A DNA stretch of 64,000 nt from assembly GCA_019915135.1 (NCBI GenBank), contig JAHLMK010000001.1:2294001-2358000 (forward strand), written 5' to 3'. This document shows positions 10,866 through 20,793 of the stretch, one piece after another. This DNA comes from Strobilurus pachycystidiatus. Lineage: Eukaryota; Basidiomycota; Agaricomycetes; Agaricales; Physalacriaceae. The translations under genes were made by a program, and so were the position numbers. The notes under the pieces are model-generated. The model was not told where the DNA came from and searched no databases. It was given only the letters and a program-made list of their open reading frames with translations. Position 1 is the stretch's first letter. Each line of letters opens with the position of its first letter.

Positions 10866-13482
10866 ACGGTGTAAGTCATAACAGCCATTGGGAAGACTTA
10901 CTCTGACTTTCACCGCCTAGTGTTGAGTGGAGCTACGTACTCTTCGATTGATGTTATTTACCTTATTCCAAGCAGCAAGCGCGCTCAGTATAAATGGGGT
11001 GTTTCCGAGATAGACATAGCTGCGCAGTGCATGTTAATGCAGGCAGCAGCGGCCCGAACCTCTCTGCCTTATAATGGAATCCTTACTCATTCCTTCCCAT
11101 GTACCTCACATGGTCCACAACTCCGACTCTGTCGGATACAGACACATCGCACTGGTTGGAAAGACGTGGGTGTTTGTCGACACTAAATCAAGGTCGGTCG
11201 CGCTACCCCCGCATTCCTCTCCCAAAGCTCCGATATCAGAGGAGCCGATGGGGGCCAAGTATGTTGTCGACAACTCCCGACACTCTCCACAAGCAAACAT
11301 ACATAGATACGGAGGCATGTGTATGAAAGAATGGCCTGCATCATGAAAAAAGTTTTCATCTTTTTCTGTCCCCTTCTAGCCTAGTCGAGAACGCAAACTG
11401 TGAGTCCTGTCATGCGTCGCAACCTGTGTGTTCTGACTTTAATGAACATCAATATACAATTTCTTGAAACTTGGACAGTGGATATTTTCAGCACACTTCT
11501 TCACACTCAGGATACAGGATGATGCGATCAGATTTGGGTTGTAAGCAAGAGACGAAACCGGTTCAAACATCGGAACAAGGGATGAAAACTTTCACGGACG
11601 GAGGCTACAGGTCAGCGGCATACCAGACTGGCGCCCATCCGAGTCGGTATTACGACCTTTCGGCAACTTCATTTTTGTGGCGCTCCAAACGTCGGGCAGC
11701 ACACTGCTCGAGTGTGCCTTTGCTCGGCGTTGCCCTTTACGAAGTGCCAGGATTGAACCCGCTAACGGTCACTTCGGTTAAGGGGTCAACGAACGTAGAC
11801 CACCGCCTACAAATGGCTTAACAAAGTGCGAAAGCCTGCAGGCTGAAGACGACTCATGTATAGATGTGGTCAGGATCTGGTCGATGATTTGTTCTCTTCG
11901 AATCGGGAACCTTACTCACTGGGAATCTTACTTACATCTGATCACATTCGCGCCCCATATCTTGGTACTCATGGCCGTATCTCGATGGCCGTCGCTCCGG
12001 TAACTTGGTTAACACACTCCGTCTGCCCTTGACGAATTCTTTCCTTTTCGTGTCCTTTTCAATTTCATTACTGCAATTAATAAATATACTGTAAATTAAC
12101 CGCCCACTATGGCCATGCCAAAAGCGCCGATTCAAAAGCGAGGACGCAGTGCCTGCACTACCATACCATCCACGAAGGCAGCCGCGGACGAGGGATTGTC
12201 GGTACGATCACGATCTATCCACTCCTCGATCGCTGATACAGTTTTAAACTGTTAGCGTCCTCGAGTAACTCAAAAGCCCTTCATCGCGATCATCCTCTAC
12301 CTCCGCCGACGTGAGTCGGCTTCCAGATCACCAAGTTCGAAGTGGCAATAACCGCTCGCGTTGAGTAGGATGTGCCACCGCGTGTTATTGTTCAAACGAA
12401 GTGCGCAGTGCCAGCATCTCACGAAGACGGGGGAGAGCATTGTGGACTGCCGGTCCGCTCAATGCCATCTCAGCTCCGCGCATCCTTCTACTTGCGGTAC
12501 AGCTCAAGCTCCTTGCTCTTGCCGCCGATATTATAACCAGCCAGTGAGGAGGATTACAGCTACCGTTCGTATGATCCATTTATATGGCGCAATTTTCATA
12601 TTCTCACCAGCATTCACCAGACTCCAGGAAAATGCGCACACTGTACATCCGCCTGAAGCGCACTCAGTGACCCAGCACAACGAAGTTTAAGCCAATGGAC
12701 TAATTTATGATGTACCTTTCACGATGTATGTACCAAAACGTAGTGTCCGTCAACATGTATGAGCTAGAGGACCACAATGATGTCTTTCTGATACCAAAGA
12801 AGATTGGCCACCGTTGCAACTGTCCATCCAAGGGAAGATCACAGCATCCCGAAGCTTGCAGCACCCGAGACTCGAAAGTAATGGGCGAATATGTAATGAT
12901 GTTGCCTGCGGTCGGGACGTTTAGCGCCGAGCTCGAAAGGCTCCCCGTCATCCGTCTGCACGGGCGCTTTGCCGTATCCCAGGTGGCGTAACCGTCGTTG
13001 GAACGCAGGTACCCACAGACAGACGGCGGAGAGTTGTCATACTGGGTAGGTTCGCTAAACAGATGACAACGAACATCAAGGTATAACCTCCGATTACCAT
13101 CTCGCTCACAGTGCCACCGACTGTCCAAAGAATAACCGCCCCGACTCGGACGGCACCCATGGATGCACGCGCTCGAGCGAACTGTGCCGACACGGTCTTG
13201 CCCGATTGAATGTCCATGCACACGATGATGTGAGCGTCCATTTCCATCACGAATAAGCTTCAGACTTGGAAGTTTTTTTTTTTCTAGCGGAGATGACGGG
13301 CTTTCAATTGTAAAACCCCCCACGGTTGTACGAGCCTTTGGAGAGTCTCAGCGACATCGATGACATGGTGAGGAGACTGTTTGACTCACTTCACATATGC
13401 GCCTCGTCGTCCCGGAGGACCCTCCGCGCTACGTACAGTCGTCACGGTACCTTACCGAGCCTCTCTCCCGGTCCTCTGTCAA
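10866..13482. other. Gene-poor interval
   Basis: No gene could be supported over 2.6 kb. A small + frame starts at ATG 12109 after an A/T-rich stretch (48 codons, or more if spliced), and a hydrophobic minus-strand frame lies at 12948-13250, but neither has enough coding signal to call. A tRNA-like T-arm seen on the minus strand near 11750-11765 does not fold into a tRNA. Confidence 0.4.
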
Positions 13483-14780
13483 ATGCCGAACACAGAAGAT
13501 GCGCTGATCGCCACCGAATCACCTGCGAACGAAGATGGCACCCCAGACACCTTTAAAAGAGAAGGCACTTGTCCCAGGCTATCAGTGACCTGTGTGGTTT
13601 CTATCTGGGTGGACTCTGCGATGGTAGACGAGACTTTCAGTACCACAGTGAGTGCATCAGATTCCTGGTCGTGAAATCTTGTCTGAACACTTCCCCCAAG
13701 ACCACAGAAGGCCGAAGGACATCGGCCAGTGTTCAAGACTCAGAGAACGCCACTAAAACCCAGCGCCAAGAAAAAGTCGAGTACATGACACGTCCTCTAT
13801 TGCCCAGCGTCCGAGATCTTCTCAAAGAAGACGCCCCCTCCCTACCCTCGAGCAAGCGAGAATTTTATAACTCCATGATCTCGTTCGTCGTTATACACAT
13901 GTATCGATGCCTTGGTCACTCACCTTGCCCGCTAGACTGGTCGGACATGCCGTCAAGCAGATAGAGTGCCTGGAGCAATGCGCAAAACAGCTTCGCGCGA
14001 TGGAAAGGTTCGGCGTCGATGTCACGGCAGAGGACGGCCACCAACAAATAAGCGGAACGAGTTTCGCGACACTGGACGCTGTGGAGTCGGAGGCCCTACG
14101 TGAGCTGATATCGATCCAACGGAGGCTACCAGAAGGACAGAAAGTGACGCAGGGACGGAGCACAGATACTCTACAAGCCAGAGGCTGGATCGAGAGGAAC
14201 AGGGAGACGGTCCAGAGACTGGTGGAGGCTTCCATTGAGGACATCCACAAAAAAAGCGCTGCCTACGGGCCCGAGAGCAGCTCGCTTGTGCAAGTCCGAC
14301 TCGGAGGTGTCAGGAGTCTACTAAAAGAGCTGCATATCACTGTCGACAAGATGAGTGGGGATTTGGGCAACTCCTCCCAACAGGCGGGTGCACAGATGAA
14401 CGAAGTAAGTCTGCCTTGAAACTGCCTCGAGTCGAATGGCACAAGACGCCGCGTTGACCAGGTTGTAGATCATGACCCGTGTTACTCAAATGGAGAGTGG
14501 CGCAGAAGAGGTGGATAACGAGAACTCTTGCTCTTTGCAGGCTACACGAAGAGAGATAGCGTTTTGCAAGAGACCTGGTTTCGAGACGATGCGGCACATG
14601 CTGGGTCAGGCAAGTTTGCTGCGAGGCCTTGTAGAGTTTCTGGATCAGGGCGAAGATGTGTCTTACCTTACAAGGGTGTGGGCGCTGCTGGGACCGGTGC
14701 TAGAAGGCATGAGCGAGCTCACCAAGGAGGTGCAGCAGCTGGAAGAGCTCGAGGAAGGGGAAATAGTGGAATATAATTGA
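13483..14780 (+). CDS. Unrecognised helical/coiled-coil protein
   Basis: Four exons fit: 13483-13647, 13701-13882, 13936-14404 and 14469-14780, giving 375 aa. The second exon uses an AAG acceptor at 13698-13700. The N-terminal third is Ser/Thr-rich and low in order. From about residue 100 the protein is helical and highly charged (LPSVRDLLKEDAPSLPSS, then LEQCAKQLRAMERFGVD) and it ends in a coiled-coil-like Glu-rich tail (EVQQLEELEEGEIVEYN). I know no family for it. The ATG at 13483 opens the frame with no earlier in-frame ATG after a stop. It lies tandem to and 139 bp before another coiled-coil gene, but a functional link is only a guess. Confidence 0.6.
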
Positions 14781-14919
14781 AATTCCCTAATTTGATCTTG
14801 AATTGTACTCTGCCTTGGTCTCTGATTGAGTGAGGCTCTTCTTCCGACAATCACCAAGCTCCGAGTCCAGCGATCGTCCGCCTTATCCTCGTCCATCCAT
14901 CGCAAAGTCCTTCTACGAC

Positions 14920-16615
14920 ATGGACAAACCTCCTTCCCGCCGCTCTGGCGACTATTCCAGAGATTATCCTCCAAGAGACCCTCGCAAACGCTTCTCTCCA
15001 CCGCCACCCGCGACGAGCAGCTACACAGCCCTCTCGCCTGGTGGCAGCAATCGCGGTGGTGACAGGCCCACACCTTGGGCACAAGTGTCTCCACTACCAC
15101 CGCCACCAAGCTCGGGCAGTACCTTCGCGCCTCCGCCCAGCAGCTCCGCGCCTCCCCTCCCACCGCGCATCACGCAGCCGGCGAGGCGCCGTCCAGCAGA
15201 GCCTGCGATCCAATCACTGTCCCAAGAGAAGGCTTCCTTTTCGCGCAACGATGTATGGAAGCCACTTCTCCAGTATGTCTCAGTCGACCCATCTTGACGC
15301 GTCTCTCTGAGTCTCTTACCGTTCCCTAGGCACATCACCGAATGGATGAAAGCATACGACCAGGGACAGAAAATTTACCACTCCATCCGCGCCATCGACA
15401 ACAGCCTCAAGATACACAGCGATGCCGCTCTTTCCGAAAAGGCCAAGGCGGACAAAGCCAGGCTTGAAGTAAAGCGTCGCGAGGTGGACGCCACCCTTTC
15501 CAGAATCTCGCACAGTCTCGCTTTGACTGACAGTTGGCCCACTGGTCCGCTGCCTGGCGCCGACAACGTCCGCACTAAGCACGACGCCATGCTCCAAGTC
15601 CTCGACAATCTCATTACGCGTATCACTGCCCTTGACAAGACGGTTGATGCTGTTCGGCAGCAGCAGTCCGAGGAACATGGCATCGAAATCGACGCCGAGC
15701 CGGAGGAGCCGTTCTCCAACTCTGGCTGGCGTCCTCTCAAGCGTCGACGCGACTCAGATGGGGAATTCAAGATTGCAAATAAAGAGCTAAGAGAGATTCG
15801 CCATACATTCGAAGGCTTGGAGGACGATTTGGCTGAGCTTCACAACGTCATTACACAACACAACGATCATATGCAGGGAGAGGTAGTCGGGCTACTAGAG
15901 ACACGCCATGAAGAGATCGAAGCAGCGAGAATGGCTGGGACTGATCCCGAGGGTCAATGGCGAACGGAGACGACTACAAAGGTGAACAGGCTAGAGGGCG
16001 ATCTGAAGGAACTGTCCATAGAACTAGCGGCGCTCATCGGGGATAGCGACAAAGTGAACAAGGCGACACAAGCGGCCCAACGCGAATACCAAGAGCTTCA
16101 CGGTGAGATGAACCAAGTAAGTATTATTCTGTTCCATGACAGGGCTCTTTGATTCATTCTCATGATAGCTAATGCAACGTCTCGATATGGTGGAAAGCAA
16201 CAAAAATGCTGATGAGAAGGAAATACAAACTCTCCAGGCCGCCCTTGAAGCGTACAAGCGGTCGACGCGGCCCACGTCTTCCGTCCCTCTAACGCCGGCA
16301 GTCATACAGCCGTATGTGGATACCACGGTCATCCCTCAGATGCGCGACGCATTACGAGAAGCTCTTGAGGAGGTGTACACACAGCTGCAGAAGACCATCA
16401 CAGAACGGGAGGGTCAGATATATGCGACAGTATGGGAGAAGCTGCGCCTGACTATGAGCATGGTGGATACCGTATCTGCGCGGTTGGATAAAGACCCAAA
16501 ACCATCCAAGGGTCCGTCAGCTAAGCTTCCAATTCCGAGACCGAGCTCCGCCTCTTCCATGCCACCCCCTACTACTATTCCCGATCATATACAGACATCC
16601 TTGTCGACACAGTAG
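14920..16615 (+). CDS. Unrecognised proline-rich coiled-coil protein
   Basis: Three exons: 14920-15272, 15330-16116 and 16169-16615, giving 528 aa. Residues 1-100 are disordered and Pro/Ser/Arg-rich (including SRDYPPRDPRKRFSPPPP). The middle has long heptad-like helices (KAKADKARLEVKRREVDATL and ELREIRHTFEGLEDDLAELH), then a shorter coiled coil and a Pro/Ser-rich tail. The layout suggests a structural or scaffold protein, but no catalytic motif or known domain is visible. The ATG at 14920 is chosen over an upstream alternative start because the preceding codons look like leader sequence. Confidence 0.7.
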
Positions 16616-16754
16616 TCTACCAGATACCCTTCAAGCCTGCTTCTGCTCTGATACAATTTTGTGCTGGGACTGTTTGATCTCGAGGATGTCTGTGGTCTGG
16701 CTGAATATCCAGGCTCTCTCAGATTATAGCTACTACTGTCGACCTGCTGGTAAT

Positions 16755-16850
16755 GCCCGCGTAGCTCAGTGGTAGAGCATTGTACTTATGAGGTTACACT
16801 AAACCTGCCAGCTTATGCAAGGGTCTCCAGTTCAATCCTGGGCGTGGGCA
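16755..16850 (+). tRNA. tRNA-Ile(UAU) with a 24-nt intron
   Basis: The cloverleaf closes fully. Acceptor GCCCGCG (16755-16761) pairs with CGTGGGC plus discriminator A (16843-16850). The D arm is GCTC-AGTGGTA-GAGC, the anticodon stem TTGTA pairs with TGCAA, and the T arm is TCCAG-TTCAATC-CTGGG. The anticodon TAT is at 16787-16789. The intron, about 16791-16814, sits one base 3' of the anticodon, the normal place for eukaryotic tRNA introns. A/B-box-like sequences are intact. Position 37 is G rather than the usual A of ANN-reading tRNAs, which leaves some doubt on identity. Confidence 0.85.
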
Positions 16851-16857
16851 TTGTTTT
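16851..16857 (+). terminator. RNA polymerase III terminator of the tRNA
   Basis: A T-rich run (TTGTTTTT) directly follows the discriminator base, the standard Pol III stop signal. Confidence 0.7.
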
Positions 16858-16929
16858 TGGGCTTGGCTGCCCGACGCCCGGCGCCCGCCTTGAGCTTGGA
16901 GTGTAGGGCCGTGGGGTAAACCTCCAGAG

Positions 16930-17340
16930 GCGGTACCAAACCGGTTTGGTACCGACCCCGCGGCCCCGCCAGGTTTGATACCGGTTTGGAACCGGTTCCA
17001 AACTCTCACGTGCTTTTTCCACGTGATCCCGCCGCGCGCCTCCCGCCCCAGTCCCGCCTCAATCTGGCAGCCACAAACAGCTCTCAAATTTTTTGTCTTT
17101 GGGCTCTCTAGGCCCAAAGCATTCATTGATAGCTGCCACAGAGACTTGCATGTATCTTTGGTCAGTCTTCAGGTGTCTTCCTCCGACGTCCGTATTTTAC
17201 GCCACATATGCTTTGGCACTGGCAGTCTCCTGCCCGCAGATCACATGATTTTATCATGTGACAGGTTCCAAACCTACCCTCCCAGCCCTCCGAGGTTTGG
17301 AACCGGTTCCAAACCGGTAAGTTACCGAGTCAAACCATTT
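16930..17340. repeat. Palindrome-rich foldback segment
   Basis: Perfect palindromes occur at about 16931-16954 (centre ACCGGT, arms GGTACCAAA), 16983-17002 (GTTTGGAACC and its complement) and 17294-17315 (GGTTTGGAACC and its complement). Between them lie two short hairpins, TCACGTG...CACGTGA near 17007-17029 and TCACATGAT...ATCATGTGA near 17241-17261. The order of motifs is roughly mirror-symmetric about 17130, as in a foldback or MITE-like element. It begins 80 bp after the tRNA gene; tRNA neighbourhoods are common insertion targets. Confidence 0.6.
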
Positions 17341-17793
17341 TCGGGGGGAAACATAGGTTTCCCCCACTACCCTATTGGAGTGACGAGTCGGGAGACTGGA
17401 GTCGGGATTCGGAGAGCAGCGCTACATGCAGCGCGGAGCCAGTAGGGCTGAGTAGGCTATAGCGGTCGCAGAGCGGTCGTCGCGGCCCTTCGCGGCCGTA
17501 TTTCAAGCAGTCGCAAACAAGCGCGTCTCTCTCTACTTAAGCCCGCCTTGTTCGTTCTGTCCAAGTCCATATCACGCCTCATTCGCCTGAAGACAAACAT
17601 TTCTAGTGTGAATAATCTCAGGCCCCACGTTCTTTCTCACACAGACGCGCAAGGGCCCATAACAGACCGCTCGGCCCACTCCACTATTTGATTGACAATG
17701 GACGTTCAGACGCGTAGCGCGATACAGCGCGAAGTTGAGAAAACATTTGGCAAGAAGTGCGCTATCTGACACCTCCGTCTCACTGTTTATTAA

Positions 17794-19353
17794 CAAGCAT
17801 CAGGTTCCAAGGCTTCTTCAAACGCGTCTCCGCTGCTACCTTCACCCTTGAAATCGACCTCGTCGAGGTCGCCAACTTTCCACGAAGATGATGAAGATGA
17901 CTCTCGCAACCAGGACCCCCGTGTTTGTAGAATTCTGGACTCCATATCACGGGGCGAGCATATTGCGCTGCCCTCAGACGCGCCGGATTACAATGAATTT
18001 GCCTCTCTCGTCGAACACCTACCACCCTCCCAAATGCTATCCAGTGGCCCACCTGCTCGCAAAAAGGCAAAAGTTGATGCTGAAGCTCGAGTCTCCGAAC
18101 ACTATTGGTCCTGTTACACCGACGTAACCTCCTTCTTGCGCGAAGGCCCCGAGTCGCCCGAACCTCTCCCCGCAAGGGCCCCTGCTCACTGGTCGAATCA
18201 AACACGCCGGAACTACAACAGGAAACGGCGCCATGCGGAGAAGCGAGCCGTGGAAAGGGAGGCGGAACCACTGACAGAGACGCACGTCGCTGAGTTCGGG
18301 TTCTACGCGTCCTACCTCCCCATCACCACGACGGGGTCGGCTAGCAATCGTTTTGTGACTTACCCTACTCAACTCTTGGAAAAAGCACATGCCGCGGCTT
18401 CTCCTGACGCACTCTGGGAGCATCTTCGCGGTGTTCGACTCATACCCTACAACGGGCGCGCGACGCGCATCGTGGATTCGGTGGGGCGCCTTGTCATCTA
18501 TCGCTCTGCGATCAGTGAGGCTATGAAGGAGCTCTTACCAGGATTCAACACGCAAGCGATGCAATTTGTCAAGGACTGTCAGCCGATGGAAGCCAAGGAT
18601 ATTGCTAGCAATGCCCAGGACAATGATTGGTTCTGTGTAGCAGGTTTTGAGCGCAACAACAAGTCGACACCAGTGCGCTCGGATTGGGACAAGGAGAACG
18701 AAACACACCTGAAGCGTCATTTTGACAAGGGGACGCCGTTTCACACCATCAAGTGTGTCTTTTCCTGGAAGCATTACCATTCATTGCTAACAATAATCCA
18801 CAGCCTCATTGCGAACGCCCTTCTTTTGGCCCATTTTCCCGGCGTGTATCTTCGCTATCAGGCTTGCGCAAAGTTCATGCAGGCAAAACACGGCATATCT
18901 CCCAACTTCGGCACTTTCTGGAATTGGGGTCTCAACGCACCGCGTCCTGGCGGTGTTGACTGCTTGCCCCGTATCGATGCAAAGAACCTAGCCCTTGGTA
19001 TATACATCGTCTTCGTATATGGCGTGTTCAATCACCTCGAGAAAGCATGGCTGGTCATCTGGGAAGCTGGGGTCTGTCTCCAACTCCCACCTGGTGTTTT
19101 CGTCTTGTATCCGTCCTCCATCTTCTTCAGTTTTAACATCAACCTTTCCTCCAAAGTCAAGATCGTTACGACGCCAAACGGGGAGCTCCCTACTCCGGAA
19201 AACTCTTCCCCTCTACCTCAATCATCCCCTCTTTCTAGACCTGACGAAGTTCCGCAGGAGGATTGGGATGCTGGGAACGGTCGTGGATCTGTTGTCTGGT
19301 TCAACCAGGCTCCCGTGTTCGAAACCTCTGAAACAGGTCTTGATACACTGTAG
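17794..19353 (+). CDS. 2OG-oxygenase-like accessory protein (basidiomycete expansion)
   Basis: A single open frame of about 519 codons from 17794 to 19353 has no clear ATG at its 5' end, so a short upstream exon is likely; CAG at 17801-17803 is a possible acceptor. The N-terminus is acidic and basic low complexity with a KKAK patch and an RRNYNRKRRHAEKR segment. The C-terminal half resembles the double-stranded beta-helix of 2-oxoglutarate/Fe(II) oxygenase-like proteins that are expanded in mushrooms (the WLVIWEAGVCLQLPPGVFVL block). At the expected HxD position the sequence is R-I-D (18970-18978), and at the distal His position I read Ser (19129-19131). If the alignment from memory is right, two iron ligands are lost. 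The family call is tentative. Confidence 0.45.
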   Translation, partial: QASGSKASSNASPLLPSPLKSTSSRSPTFHEDDEDDSRNQDPRVCRILDSISRGEHIALPSDAPDYNEFASLVEHLPPSQMLSSGPPARKKAKVDAEARVSEHYWSCYTDVTSFLREGPESPEPLPARAPAHWSNQTRRNYNRKRRHAEKRAVEREAEPLTETHVAEFGFYASYLPITTTGSASNRFVTYPTQLLEKAHAAASPDALWEHLRGVRLIPYNGRATRIVDSVGRLVIYRSAISEAMKELLPGFNTQAMQFVKDCQPMEAKDIASNAQDNDWFCVAGFERNNKSTPVRSDWDKENETHLKRHFDKGTPFHTIKCVFSWKHYHSLLTIIHSLIANALLLAHFPGVYLRYQACAKFMQAKHGISPNFGTFWNWGLNAPRPGGVDCLPRIDAKNLALGIYIVFVYGVFNHLEKAWLVIWEAGVCLQLPPGVFVLYPSSIFFSFNINLSSKVKIVTTPNGELPTPENSSPLPQSSPLSRPDEVPQEDWDAGNGRGSVVWFNQAPVFETSETGLDTL

Positions 19354-19571
19354 AAACCTAGGCTCGACGGCCACACTGGAAATGACAATGCTGACTTTTG
19401 GTTGGGTGATTGTGGAAGGGATGCCTGCCTTCACTTTTTTGGTCAGGATCCTTATACTGTATCACCCTACTCAATGCGGCGGCACTCGCCAGCCCCTGCG
19501 TCCACGCACTAGAGGATCAACTGCCGCCGTGATATAAGGTGTACTGGCTAGGTGACTGCGGGGCAGAACAA

Positions 19572-20310
19572 CACTCACGAGTACAGGCAAACGTCGCCGG
19601 TATTCGCATCGATGTAGCGGCCGAGAAAGGCTCCTTCTTCATTAGAAAGATGCACTTTGGGTCCCATATCAGATGTCAAGGAAGCTGCCCACTCAATACT
19701 GTCATCAATATCTATCTTGCAGTCATCATATTCATGGGTCCCGCACAAGACTGGGTTTTGCCCACATATAACACCATATAACACTCTGGTGAATTGTCTT
19801 ATCCGATATGAGGTTCAAACATCAGTCAAGCCTCTTCACCCGGCTGGTAAAGTCCATCCTTCATGTCTTCGCTCTCGACATCTGGTAGGTCGTCACTTGT
19901 AGAGGATCATTGTTGTTGCCTCGCCCTCAACCTTCTGCTGAGCCTGGATCTCAACAATGCGCTCTTACTGACCATTAACAACTGTGTTCTAGTCCATGTA
20001 TTTCGCAACTTCGATTTCAATGCGACGGGGACATGGACTCATTACGGTGGTGCTTGCTTGCTTCTTGAGGCTGGCAGTACGCCGTGGAGCAGCCACCGCG
20101 TGAGGTTTGGCTTTAGAGCCCCGAGTGGACGTTTCTGTCGTTTGCCGCTCTGGACAAGGTGTGTCTTCGCGTCTCCGTTTCCAGGGTGTCTTCGAAGTGG
20201 GGATGCAAGGCGCTGCGAGAGTATTGGTGCGCCCAAAAAAGAATCTCCAGATGCCATTTGTTACGTGAGAGGTATATTGAGAGCAAAGACAGTCAAACGG
20301 CGACTAGAAG
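19572..20310 (-). CDS. Probable multi-exon gene, exons unresolved
   Basis: Two stretches on this strand look coding. One, about 20310-19990, reads through TPWKRRREDTPCPERQ and KPHAVAAPRRTASLKKQ to a stop, with a Lys/Arg/Thr-rich nuclear-type composition. The other, 19826-19575, reads CGTHEYDDCKIDIDDSIEW and EGAFLGRYIDANTGDVC before the stop. A connecting exon near 19860 is likely, but I could not find a single frame-consistent set of junctions or a clear start codon. No family is recognised. The long + strand frame over the same place (19863-20597) is its antisense shadow. A decayed gene is an alternative. Confidence 0.4.
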
Positions 20311-20467
20311 CTGATACTGTAATGCGTGACGCGAATGCGTTCTTTTACAACAAAACGAAAGCTCGAACGCTGGTATTGATTCGGGTACAGGCTGCGCTGG
20401 GGATCGCGCCTAATACCTATGATGAGATCCTAGTAAAGACGGGAGGTTTAGGATACGCACTATTTGT

Positions 20468-20593
20468 TCAATGCCTGGCATCCTTTGACAGATTCTTGGC
20501 GTTAACGGCGACGAAGTGGTACCCAATGACCGTGACCATCGCCAATAGGCCAAGAGAGTTGGCGAGCGTCAGCAGAGTGGTGTGTGAGATCAT
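20468..20593 (-). CDS. OST4: Oligosaccharyltransferase subunit OST4
   Basis: A 41-residue protein in one exon, too small for usual ORF cut-offs. It has a short polar start (MISHTT), one hydrophobic helix LANSLGLLAMVTVIGYHFVA (residues 10-29) and a basic tail NAKNLSKDARH. This is the OST4 pattern: a 36-40 aa single-span ER protein with MIS(D) at the N-terminus, which joins Ost3/Ost6 to Stt3 in the oligosaccharyltransferase complex. His4 replaces the Asp usual in the family. The call rests on length, topology and the conserved YHxxxVNxK-like end. It lies 200 bp upstream of the divergent mitochondrial Phe-tRNA synthetase gene. Confidence 0.85.
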   Translation of the reverse strand: MISHTTLLTLANSLGLLAMVTVIGYHFVAVNAKNLSKDARH

Positions 20594-20793
20594 CTAAGCA
20601 TGCGTGGCGTCAGATATACGCGGTCGAAGTAGCAGAGTAAGAAGGGCGTACGAGTGATGGTTGTGGTCGGATTCAATGTCCTTGACACGTCTTGATTACC
20701 CCTGTTACTGTCGGAGCCTGCGGTCCGACTTGAACTTGAGTCCTCTTTTCATCACTTCCTATTGCTTGGCTGGGGGTGACAAGGCGCGTCCTC

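Noticed and set aside
11735..11805. Possible minus-strand tRNA (GGTTCAATCC T-arm)
   Set aside because: The T stem has a mismatch and no D arm or acceptor pairing could be formed, so it is at most a relic.
12700..13323. 207-codon minus-strand frame
   Set aside because: Composition is not protein-like and no start context or homology pattern was seen. The hydrophobic frame inside it (12948-13250) is also unsupported.
19863..20597. 244-codon + strand frame
   Set aside because: It is antisense to OST4 and to the protein-like minus-strand stretches, and its Cys/Arg-rich composition looks like a shadow.
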